DNA from: an uncultured bacterium
Lineage (GTDB): Bacteria; Patescibacteriota; Gracilibacteria; Absconditabacterales; Absconditicoccaceae
Assembly: GCA_937906635.1 (NCBI GenBank)
Contig: CALCYP010000093.1
Coordinates: forward strand, 1 to 27,130
Length of the DNA: 27,130 bases
Reading direction: 5' to 3'
In this document: positions 17,061 through 25,265 of the stretch, piece after piece
Layout: each line of letters begins with the position of its first letter
Numbering within the stretch: position 1 is the stretch's first letter
Program-made: the position numbers and the translations under genes
The notes under the pieces: model-generated
Databases searched by the model: none
Told to the model about the DNA's origin: nothing
Seen by the model: the letters and a program-made list of their open reading frames with translations, nothing else

Positions 17061-17744
17061 ATGCTAATTATCGTCGATAAACCAAAATGAATCAGTAGCT
17101 TTGATGTCATTCGTGCTCTCAAAAGAGAACTATGAGAAAAAAAGATCTGACATAGCGGTACTTTAGACCCAATGGCGACGGGCCTACTTTTGATATGAAC
17201 TTGAAATAGCACGAAACAATTGAATAGTTTAATTTGATTAGATAAATCATACGAAACAACTATTGATTTTTCAAAAAAATCTGACACACGAGATATGGAC
17301 TATCGAGAATATTTCGAAGAAATTTACGTAAAATGAAAAGAAGTTTCAATCGAAGAAATCAAAGAGAAATTAAACTCAATCATACCAGAATGAGAACTCC
17401 CACTCACACCATTTAGTGCAAAGAAAAAAGATGGAAAAAAACTGTATGAGCTTGCTAGAAATTGAAATCAAATAATTGAAAATAAACTCATGAAGACATA
17501 TGAATATGAGATTTTAGATTACAACTTTCCTATTTTGAAATTAAAATTGGATGTCTGATCATGAACATATATTAGGTCAATCTGACATCGATTGGGAGAG
17601 CAATTTTGACTTGGCTGAATTTTGACTGAACTTAGGAGAATTAAAGTCTGAGACTATGATTTGAATAAAGTAAATCTAAATCAAACAGCCATATTTTTTC
17701 GTAAAGAGTGAGATGATGTAGAGTTTAGATATTGAATTATATAA
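17061..17744 (+). CDS. truB: tRNA pseudouridine-55 synthase
   Basis: TruB converts U55 in the T loop of nearly all elongator tRNAs to pseudouridine. The 227-aa protein has IVDKPKGISSFDVIRALK, then the catalytic motif GHSGTLDPMATGLLLIGTG with the nucleophile Asp36. Further signatures are GELPLTPFSAKKKDGKKLYELAR, YEYEILDY, and VGSGTYIRSIGHRLGEQFGLGG. It lacks a long PUA tail, so it is a short-form member. TGA glycines include those before HSG and in the YIRSIGHRLG block. The leader ends CTTAATT directly before ATG and has no Shine-Dalgarno. It is divergent from padR and precedes truD by 235 bases. Confidence 0.97.
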
Positions 17745-17942
17745 AGTTTAATGATAGTACCATCGTGTTCATAAATAATAAATTCTTCCATTGTTTCCGT
17801 ATAGCCATTACTTTAGCCATAAATTCCTTAAAATGTCTATATGTAGCTCAAATTCCTATATTTCTCTCTAACATTTATTTCAAATGATAATAAGACAAAA
17901 CACATTACGCATAAATCTTCATTGAATAAAATACAAAAATCC
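17745..17942. other. Spacer between truB and truD, no confident gene
   Basis: A minus-strand frame of 46 codons (17737-17874) exists but overlaps the truB end. Pieces such as GYTETMEEFIIYEHDG appear in another minus frame that is cut by TAA. It could be a decayed small gene, but I would not annotate one. Confidence 0.4.
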
Positions 17943-17977
17943 TTAATTATTAATTATTAATTTTTCATTCTTAATCA
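17943..17977. repeat. AATTNTT heptad repeat directly before truD
   Basis: Units TTAATTA, TTAATTA, TTAATTT, TTCATTC, TTAATCA run to two bases before the ATG. It matches the murC leader repeat in phase and in its distance to the start codon. Confidence 0.7.
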
Positions 17978-17979
17978 CT

Positions 17980-19218
17980 ATGTTATTTCAATTCAAAACA
18001 AAGCCAGAAGATTTCATAGTCAAAGAAGAACTCTGATTTAAACCAAGTGGAAAATGAGATGTGTTTTTTGTTCGTTTCCAAAAAAAAGAAATAAATACAA
18101 TGGATATAGTCCATCACCTTTGTTATTGAATGAAATTGGAGAGAAAAGAACTCGGAATTGCTGGTCTAAAAGACAAAAACTGAATCACAGAACAACGAAT
18201 TTCCATCTACAAAAAAGTACTAAATAGAATTTGATGAGAACAGAAATTTTTAGAAGTACTATGACAAAAAGCGATTATTTTGGAAACTGCTCGACACAAC
18301 GAACCACTTGCAATATGAAAAAATGTAGGAAATTACTTCAAAATTAGACTCGAAGCAAAAAAAGAAATCACTCCTGAAACCAAAGAAAAAATAGAATCAA
18401 ACATCCAAAAAATATTAAAAAACTGATTTCCAAACTGTTTCGGAAAGCAGAGATTTGGTAAAGGCTACAGAAATTTCTACCGTGCAAAAGAAATCTTTGA
18501 AAGGATTTTGTCCCCATTTTTAAAGGGGGATGGCGAAGCCAGAGGGATTTTTAAAAATTCCTACCCAGATGAATCGGACTGCTCCTTTAAAAAGGAGCAT
18601 AAATCTAAAGCTGATGATTTTGAAATTCGTTTCAAATTACAAGCTTATGCTAGTATGTACTTCAACGAATACACAATCAAAAGACGACAAAAATGACAAA
18701 TTTTTTTGTGATGAGACATTATGGTAAATAGCAATAACTACGAGACAAAAGTTTGAATCTACAATGAATGAAAAATCTGATTATTCAATTACGAAAAATG
18801 CAAAGCAGAATTTCAATGAAAAAATTTAATTCAACCTTATTACTTGAGTGGCGAGATTATCGACATCACGAAAGATAACCAATGACGACAACCAACCTGA
18901 CCAATGCTTGGATTTAATTTATTAACTCCTCCGCTGGACACAAAAGCTCGAATAAAGGATAATGAACTTTTACAAGAAACTGATTTTGAAAATATATGAA
19001 TCAAAACAGCAAAGAAATATAATATCTACTGATTTCGCAGACCACTTTGGACTAAACCAAAAAGTTTAAAGTACGAACGAAATGGAAATAACGATTTAAT
19101 TTTATCGTTTTCACTACCAACTGGTAGCTACGCCACCATATTTTTGTGAACAGTTTTAGAATGAATCGATGACAAAACCATCATTGAAAATTGACTAGAA
19201 ATACCTTTGATTAAATAA
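17980..19218 (+). CDS. truD: tRNA pseudouridine-13 synthase carrying an in-frame repeat insertion
   Basis: TruD makes pseudouridine 13 in tRNA-Glu and others. The 412-aa protein has FKTKPEDFIVKEELGF at the start, and AGLKDKNGITEQRISIY with the catalytic Asp near 65. FPNCFGKQRFGKGYRNF (the NYFGEQRFG-type motif) and RQPTGPMLGF of the TRUD domain follow. Between about residues 177 and 207 the reading frame runs straight through a copy of the palindromic repeat also seen at 16369-16552. This adds about 31 residues (SPFLKGDGEARGIF ... DESDCSFKKEH) absent from the family. The frame is kept and both flanks remain conserved, so the enzyme may still work. About 25 glycines are TGA, yet the inserted part uses GGG, GGC. 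Confidence 0.94.
18509..18600. repeat. Palindromic repeat element inserted in truD
   Basis: A 92-bp unit with TCCCC/GGGGGA and GCTCCTTT/AAAGGAGC hairpins and a GGCGAAGCC core. It matches the right half of the intergenic copy at 16369-16552. It is inserted without frameshift or stop. Confidence 0.85.
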
Positions 19219-19257
19219 AAACGTCAACCAAGATTACACAACAATAAAATATAAATT

Positions 19258-20094
19258 CTATTCAAAATCTACAACCATATGTTCATATGTAAATTTTATT
19301 CAATATCTATTAAATGTTTCAACCAAAGATTTTCTAATTTGTGTTCACGCAATAAATGGAGAAACTTGCTGTGGATCAACAAAAAATATTGTATTAAAAT
19401 TATATCATTTTTCATCAAATCACTTGATGTATGTAGTAGTATAATCTTTATCTAATACATTTTCATTACTATTTACCGAATCTTTTATTATATGTTTTAC
19501 CTGCTCTACATTTACATAACGAGGTACACTGACAGAGAAATCTCATCTAATAATCTTTTCAGATTTGTAGGTCTTAATTGCCGTATCAGACATAATTTTG
19601 TTTGGAATCAATAATCTTCTTTTGTCAATTAACCTAATTATAGTATGTTTCAAATTTATTTCTTCAATTACTCATTTGGTATGAAATCTACCCAAAAGCT
19701 CTACTGAATCTCAAATTTTGAATTTTTTATTCAAAATAATAAAAAATCATGCAACAATATTTCATATCATCGTCTCAATTGCAAATCAAATTCATAATGA
19801 AATTCATGCCATAATCAAAGAGACATCTAATCACAAAACTTCAAATATAATTAAAATATTTATTATCAAAGCAATCAATGATAAAATTTTTCATATCAAA
19901 GCAGATAATTTTTTAGAATATTTATCATCTGATTGTATATTATTTTGTTCTATTTTTTGCTGAATTTTTCCAATTATAAAGTTTGAAACGATATAAATTC
20001 ACAAAAAAATTCAGACAGCCAATAAAACCTTTTTACTTATTGTCCACCAATTTTTAGATATATAATTTATTATATAAGATATTATATTATTCAT
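19258..20094 (-). CDS. MscS-type small-conductance mechanosensitive channel
   Basis: A 278-aa channel that would release solutes on hypo-osmotic shock. It has N-terminal membrane helices, including KKVLLAVGIFLGIYIVSNFI and LIGKILSLIALIINILIIF, then the pore helix and MscS core: GLDVSLIMAGISLGIGFAI, then ETMIGNIVAGFFIILNKKFKIGD. The beta domain follows (GVIEEINLKHTIIRLIDKRRLLIPNKIM). The C-terminal alpha/beta domain has DFSVSVPRYVN and a closing GIKFTYEH. It starts 5 bases after the upstream mscS stop, so the two are cotranscribed paralogues of modest similarity. No Shine-Dalgarno is seen. Confidence 0.93.
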
Positions 20095-20099
20095 GGCAG

Positions 20100-21071
20100 T
20101 TAAAATTCATTACTTGTAAAACCTTTATCTGATGTATTATTTCAGTCATAGTTTTTATTTTCATTTACAATAAATTCTTTATATTTTTCATTATCTGATT
20201 GATTCTCGAAATTTACAGTAACATGTGGATATGATAGATTAATTCAGTTTTCTTTAAATGCTTTTGGTATCCTCTCATTAATTTGTCATATAGCTACTTC
20301 TCAAATAATTCCACAATTTGGATCAAAACAGAAAAGACACTTTAAATTTATTTTACTTTCTCAAAATTCTAGTAAATATGCAGTCGTATTCTCTTTTGAT
20401 TTAACGAAATCAAAGCTATTAATAGTGTCTTTCAATACTTCTATTGCTTTTGTTACGTCTGATTTATACGAAATTCATACCACTGTGTTTAGTTTTACCA
20501 AATCCTCGCTACTAAATGTCTTGATTGGTTCTGAAATCATTGTCATATTTGGTATAATTACTTGCCTTAAATCCAATGTCCTAATTACTGTGTATCTAAT
20601 TGTAATTTCTTCAATTCTTCCGAAATATCACTCTCATGTCTGAATCTCAATAATGTCTCACATTTTAAATTCTTTGGTATACAAAATCATAATTCATGCA
20701 AACATATTTCCCAACACTTCTTTGAATGCCAATCATACTCACAAAGAAACTCCAGAAACCAAAAGTCAGATATTAATTCACATGATTTCAAAACTAATAA
20801 ACAATGCAAATAACATCAAAACCCAAAAAAGGATACTTCACAATAATTTTGCAATTTTTGCGGCTCATGTAGGATTTGTCTCCTCCAAATGTTTTCTAAT
20901 ATTCCTTTTTATTATTTTTGTAATAATTTTTGAAACGACAACCAAAAGTACAAAAACAAAAATTCATGCTCAAATTTTTAATCAATAAGAAACAATTTGG
21001 TTATCTGTAATATTACTTGTCCAAGTATCAAGGTTTAATTCTTGGCTTGTTTCTAAATTTTCTCCATCCAT
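20100..21071 (-). CDS. MscS-type mechanosensitive channel, first of a tandem pair
   Basis: A 323-aa member of the family. A short N-terminal segment (MDGENLETSQELNLD) precedes a first helix (IGAGIFVFVLLVVVSKII), a second (AKLLGSILFWVLMLFALFI) and the pore region MGINIGLLVSGVSLGVGLAFKEVLGN with the MFAGIMILYTKEFKMGD continuation. The beta domain reads FGRIEEITIRYTVIRTLDLRQVIIPN. An Asn/Asp-rich tail closes it. A second ATG four bases downstream is out of frame. It is transcribed divergently from the 21257 gene. Confidence 0.94.
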
Positions 21072-21085
21072 TTTTTTATTTTAAT

Positions 21086-21116
21086 ATGATAAATTTACAT
21101 AAAATATTATAGTCAA
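21086..21116 (-). promoter_or_regulatory. Probable promoter of the mscS pair
   Basis: On the minus strand TTGACT (21111-21116) precedes TTTATGTAAA and TATCAT (21086-21091). The same elements, TTGACT, TTATGTAAA and TTTATCATAT, occur before the GC-rich island at 24300. Confidence 0.45.
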
Positions 21117-21256
21117 AACAATACAATAAATCAAAAAACACACCAATAAAAGAGCAAATTGTCTTTACTTTTATCCAAAAAAATATGCCAGATATTAGCT
21201 CGTCTTGTAAAATCAACAATTTTCATTAAGATGTACACTCAGTGTTTTTATTTATT

Positions 21257-22816
21257 ATGCCAAATAAAATGGAGAATTCATATTTTTCACAAAATCATGG
21301 TATAAACCAGATAAAAGTAAATAAGTCAAACAAAAAATCTGTATCATTATCAACATTCATCATTTCACTAATTATGGTTACTGGTCTTGTTGTATTACTA
21401 TTTTTAAAACGAGATGATATAATGTGATTTTTTGGTGCTGAAAGAAATTGAGAAGAGACAGAAGTAAATCAATGACTTTCTGTTTGAGATGAGGTTAAAT
21501 TTTCATGAACTATAAAAAATGATTGAGACATGGTAAATTACACTCATTCTTATTTCTCAGATGAATATGGAATAATATGACTAAAAAGTTCAAAATTAAA
21601 TCTAAATAATTTTGCAGAAAATATTTACTTTGAATGAATCGTCGAAAAAATTAGCCATGAAATACCTATCGTCAACATAACAAATATTTACAACTTAGAT
21701 GAAAGTGAACAAGAATTCACATGAGAAGACACTGAAACATGAGAAAACTTGGAAGTAAGTACCAAATATATTCCTAAATTATGATTATATTTTGATGAAA
21801 AGTTTTTTGAAAAATACACACTAGTAAACGAGTGAGATGGCTCATCATTAAAAATAAAAGATTTGGATACAAATATAATCTATACTATCAATTATTTCAA
21901 ATGTAATACATCAAACAATAGTGAAAACTGTAATTATTTAAACAACTTGTATTCCCAATCCTCAAACAAAAAATTTGTAGATAAATATTGAGTAAACTAC
22001 TACAAAGATTCAGAAGTAAATTCACGATTTTTCTCAAATGATTCATTATTTGGTTTCAAAATTAACGATACTGATGAAGAATTCGTTAAAAACATTTCAA
22101 CATTACTTACAATCATAAACAAAAATTATGCAGAAAAAAACATTTTATCAAAAGCTAAATCCTTGTGTACTATAAATCATTCCAGCATAGAAAATATCGA
22201 CAACTCAGAATTTACATACAAAGATTCCAATTTTTTCTATAAAATAGAGTGAAAAGATATCAACAATAAAATAATAACTTGTGAATTAAAAATTAATCCA
22301 ACATTATCATCATTGGCACAAGTTGAAAGTATAGAGATAATAAATAATGAAGAATGAGGTATTGAAAAATGAGATAATGAAGAATGAGATATTGAAATCA
22401 CAAAGACCTGAAACACAACCGAACCAGAAAGCGATGAACAACAAGCTTATATCCGAGATACTGATGTGGAACAATTCCCAATAAATTTAGATAAAAAATT
22501 AACATTTACATCAAGTAGAGGTCATTCATTTATTTTTCCAAGTAGCAATTTGGCTTATCAATGAGTAAATGTTAGTGAAGATTTTGGACAGATTTGAGTA
22601 AATTGTTTTTCTGCTATGAATGTCGTCAAATATGCTGATAAAGAATTGGTAGAATCACAATGAAATGTAGTGATATACGAATGTAATGTAAAAAATACAT
22701 TTGATGATTCTGATCAAACTTTAATTTATAAACAAGTTTGAGACAAAAATTTTGTCATAAAAATCAACGATCCAGCTCGAGTAAATTTTGCAAACAACAT
22801 AGAAATTATTGCCTAA
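21257..22816 (+). CDS. Single-anchor extracytoplasmic protein, unknown
   Basis: A 519-aa protein with a positively charged N-terminus (QIKVNKSNKKS) and one membrane helix at about residues 31-50 (LSTFIISLIMVTGLVVLLFL). A large Asn/Asp/Ser-rich outer part follows, broken by a short low-complexity stretch (about 369-385: repeats of NEEGDIE and EGGIEKGDNEEGD type). Several cysteines occur in pairs (FKCNTSNNSENCNY), so disulfides are possible; a thiol-oxidoreductase fusion is encoded next. I do not recognise the family. GTG at 21242 is in frame but ATG 21257 is preferred. Glycines are mostly TGA. Confidence 0.82.
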
Positions 22817-22837
22817 TTTTCTTACAAAGAACAATTA

Positions 22838-22864
22838 AGAGAAATATTAATTTCTCTAATTTTT
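22838..22864 (+). terminator. Terminator after the 21257 gene
   Basis: AGAGAAAT (22838-22845) pairs perfectly with ATTTCTCT (22850-22857) around a four-base loop, followed by AATTTTT. It lies 21 bases after the stop codon. Confidence 0.75.
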
Positions 22865-23099
22865 CGTAACTTCAGCCATTACCAAGATCCTCTTATTTTC
22901 CAACATTACTCTTGCAATAGTAATATTCTGCATCTCTCATCATGAAAGTTTGATTCATATCTCTCATACGAAGGTCTCGTATCAAGCTGAGACATAATAA
23001 AATCCGTGATTAACCTATTTTGTTTATGTTTTTTATTGATTTTCTCAAGTATTTAGATAAAAATGATAACATTGTATTATTTTATTTGTTACTTAAAAG
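22865..23099. other. Spacer, no confident gene
   Basis: Short minus-strand frames exist (a 25-codon one ends EYYYCKSNVGK), with conserved-looking pieces split by a stop. This could be a decayed small gene, but nothing can be called with confidence. The right half is plain AT-rich leader DNA for the thioredoxin-DsbD gene. Confidence 0.35.
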
Positions 23100-24227
23100 A
23101 TGAAAAAAGCACTTGCAATATTCTTGTCATTATTCGCAATATTTGGTTTTACTTTTGCCCAAGAATACATATATTTTTATGGTAATTGATGTTCTCACTG
23201 TGCAAAAGTAGAAAAATTCTTTGAGCAAGAAAATATTGATCAAAAATATGATATTGAAATGAAAGAAATTTATTTTAACAGAGACAATGTATTACTTTTC
23301 CAAGAATATGTTGAAAAATTAGAAATTGATTCTACTAAAGCATGAGTACCATTTTTGGTCATAAATAATGAAAATGAATGTGATTATGTGGCTTGAGATT
23401 CCAAAATTATTTCTTTTTTTCAAGAGAAATTAAACTCTGAAAATGAAGATTTTGTATGTAATGAGGAAAATTGTCCAGATTTAAATTGTAGCGAAATTGA
23501 TTCAGGAGCTGTCGAATGAACAGCGACGACTGATAGCGGAAACAGACGATCATTTTTTTGAGTCATGATACCTGCTGCTCTCGCTGACAGTATAAATCCA
23601 TGTGCATTTGCAGTGATTTTGCTACTTTTATCCTCAATTTTAATTGAGACAAAAGACAAGAAAAAAGCACTATTAGCAGGTTTTTTATTTGCATTAGCGG
23701 TATTCCTTTGTTATCTATGAATGTGATTGTGACTATTTTCTGCATTAGCCACAGCAAAAAACACAGTCATAATCAAACGAATTGTATGAATACTGTGAAT
23801 AATCGTATGATTAGCTAATATAAAAGATTTTTTCCGGTATGGAGAATGATTTCGTATGGAAGTCCCATTATCACGGAGACCTACAATGCACAAAATAATA
23901 AAAAAGGCGACATCTCCAATTTGAGCATTTATTGTTTGATTTATTGTAAGCTTATTTTTATTGCCATGTACATCAGGTCCATACATCACAATATTATGAT
24001 ACTTAGCATCAGAAAGTAGTTCAGTAAACAAACGATGATTAATATATTTGATAGTGTACAACATAATCTTTGTTTTACCTATGATACTGATCACACTACT
24101 TGTATCGTTGTGAGTAAAATCAGCAGAAGATTTAGCATCCTTTAGACACAAAAATATCAAATTAATTCACTTAATTGTTTGACTATTGATGTTAGGATTA
24201 TGAATTTATGTATTAGTTACTATGTAA
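23100..24227 (+). CDS. Thioredoxin-like domain fused to a DsbD/CcdA transmembrane domain
   Basis: A 375-aa protein with a Sec signal peptide (MKKALAIFLSLFAIFGFTFA). An outer thioredoxin-like domain has active site GCSHC (Cys31, Cys34) and the cis-proline loop AGVPFLV. An acidic Cys-containing linker (VCNEENCPDLNCSE) follows, and from about 148 a DsbD/CcdA-type domain with paired cysteines in ADSINPCAFAVILLLLSS and LFLLPCTSGPYITIL. Such proteins pass electrons from cytoplasmic thioredoxin across the membrane to extracytoplasmic thiols. Here the outer domain is at the N-terminus. About 25 glycines are TGA, including the G in GCSHC. No Shine-Dalgarno is visible. A terminator follows at once. Confidence 0.92.
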
Positions 24228-24246
24228 AAACAATTTCAAAAATATC

Positions 24247-24276
24247 GAAAGGGCCGTGAAATACCGGTCTTTTTTG
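24247..24276 (+). terminator. Terminator of the thioredoxin-DsbD gene
   Basis: AAAGGGCCG pairs with CGGTCTTTT, with wobble pairs, around TGAAATAC, followed by six T. It begins 20 bases past the stop. Confidence 0.75.
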
Positions 24277-24299
24277 TTAAAAGTTTTTTTAAAAAAATC

Positions 24300-24327
24300 T
24301 TGACTTTTTATGTAAAATATTTATCAT
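24300..24327 (+). promoter_or_regulatory. Promoter leading into the GC-rich island
   Basis: TTGACT (24300-24305) is followed after 16 bases by TATCAT (24322-24327), or after 23 bases by TATACT (24329-24334). It has TTATGTAAA and TTTATCATAT in common with the mscS promoter. Confidence 0.5.
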
Positions 24328-24650
24328 ATATACTGCCATCGAGGAAACAAAGTAAATTCCCCTGCTGGCAAGCAAAAAACAAAGAAAAGAAACAGAAAAA
24401 AAAACAAGGGGCCCACTACGATGGGCCAAATCAACGGCATTGCGCCGTTCCAACACGTAGAATTAGCATGTTCGTCGGCCGCCAACTTTGCCCGCCGACC
24501 GCGCCCGGCTTGTAGAAGTAGGACTCGATCATCTTGTTTCCGCAAATAACTTCCGGTACCAAAAAAAAACAAAATCAATGACAAAATCATCCACTTACCC
24601 GGCCCGGGCATCTCCCCAGGAGAATTAGGAGAATTAGGGCAATTAAACAT
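24321..24650 (-). CDS. Possible two-helix membrane protein inside the GC-rich island (doubtful)
   Basis: A 109-codon frame starts MFNCPNSPNSPGEMPGPGK, has one hydrophobic stretch (WMILSLILFFFGTGSYL), a basic middle (AGRGRRAKLAADEH) and a second hydrophobic stretch rich in Phe (VVGPLFFFLFLFFVFCLP). Its glycines are GGN apart from one terminal TGA. The Phe-rich segment simply reads the A-tracts of the opposite strand, there is no ribosome-binding site, and the frame crosses hairpins that look like RNA structure. I think it is more likely to be a chance frame. Confidence 0.2.
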
Positions 24651-24930
24651 CTAAACATCGCCGTACAAACCGGCACAAAACAACAAAAAATGGGAAAACA
24701 TGTAAAAAACAAAGGAGACCCGGATACTCTTTAGTTAATTAGCCCAAGTTAATTAGCCAAAAAAAATCCTGTTTAAAATTCACCCCGGTACCTTCCCCGC
24801 CACGACGCTTGTTTGCCATGCGTATCGCATCGGCCCTTGCGTGTCAGTCAGGAAGAGAAAAAAAATTTAAAAAACCGGAACTAAAGGACCCGGAAAACGA
24901 AAGCCGACTTTATCAAGCCGGCTTTTTTTT
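24335..24930 (+). ncRNA. Candidate large structured RNA, about 590 nt, class unknown
   Basis: This island is far richer in G+C than its surroundings and has no TGA-rich gene. It is packed with perfect hairpins: GGCCCA/TGGGCC (24410-24427), AACGGC/GCCGTT (24433-24449), GTCGGC/GCCGAC (24474-24499), GCCG/CGGC (24660-24674) and ATGCG/CGCAT (24818-24830). A 12-base direct repeat AGTTAATTAGCC lies at 24733 and 24747. It is bounded by a promoter-like TTGACT box and a strong terminator, which suggests plus-strand transcription. I looked for tmRNA, RNase P, SRP and 6S hallmarks and found none. A terminator-like hairpin faces the other way at 24396-24427, so minus-strand transcription is also possible, and an assembly artefact or foreign insert cannot be excluded. 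Confidence 0.5.
24902..24930 (+). terminator. Terminator of the GC-rich island
   Basis: AGCCGACTT pairs with AAGCCGGCT around TATC, with a single mismatch, and is followed by eight T. Confidence 0.85.
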
Positions 24931-24934
24931 ATTG

Positions 24935-24969
24935 AAAAAACCTACAGAGCAAACCAAAAGCCCGTAGGT
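24935..24969 (-). terminator. Terminator of the acidic-protein gene
   Basis: On the minus strand ACCTAC pairs with GTAGGT across a GC-containing loop and runs into six T. It stands back-to-back with the plus-strand terminator of the island. Confidence 0.7.
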
Positions 24970-24993
24970 CTTTCATTTTACATTAATTATTTT

Positions 24994-25161
24994 CTATTCA
25001 TCATCGTCATCATCTCTCGCATAAGTCGTCTGCTCATCTCCATCTTCTTCATATTCTTCATCATCTCGATCATCTTCTTCATCATCCCAATCATCGTCAT
25101 CATCAAAGGGATCCTTTTTCAAATTATTTAAACTCTCGTCATCATAATCTTTTTTTGGCAT
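24994..25161 (-). CDS. Very acidic 55-aa protein
   Basis: MPKKDYDDESLNNLKKDPF is followed by an almost continuous run of Asp and Glu (DDDDDWDDEEDDRDDEEYEE), ending TYARDDDDDE. More than half of the residues are acidic and the protein must be disordered. It is reminiscent of the acidic tails of RNA polymerase delta subunits or DNA mimics, but nothing ties it to either. It has its own terminator and an AT-rich upstream region with TTGATT and TATGTT boxes. It lies about 100 bases from the VirB6-like gene on the same strand. Confidence 0.7.
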   Translation of the reverse strand: MPKKDYDDESLNNLKKDPFDDDDDWDDEEDDRDDEEYEEDGDEQTTYARDDDDDE

Positions 25162-25265
25162 AATTTAGTACTTAATAAATAAATGTCGGAATAACATATA
25201 TTATTATATATACAAAAATCAAGTAGAAATGATAATAATTATTTGGTGCCAGCTCCGGGATTATT

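Noticed and set aside
17737..17874. 46-codon minus-strand frame between truB and truD
   Set aside because: Overlaps the truB end, has no recognisable motif, and related pieces are split into another frame by TAA.
19718..20988. Plus-strand frames of 70-110 codons opposite the MscS genes
   Set aside because: The minus strand encodes two full MscS proteins with all signature motifs; the plus frames are shadows.
23420..24160. Minus-strand frames opposite the thioredoxin-DsbD gene
   Set aside because: The plus strand encodes a continuous signal-peptide, thioredoxin and DsbD protein in table 25.
24300..24515. Plus-strand 71-codon frame in the GC-rich island
   Set aside because: Low-complexity Lys/Gln run from A-tracts followed by hairpin-derived sequence; no ribosome-binding site and no family resemblance.
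24300..24930. tmRNA, RNase P RNA or SRP RNA in the GC-rich island
   Set aside because: I found no tRNA-like ends or tag frame, no GAGGAAAGTC/ACAGAA RNase P core and no SRP GGAAGCAGC-type loop on either strand.
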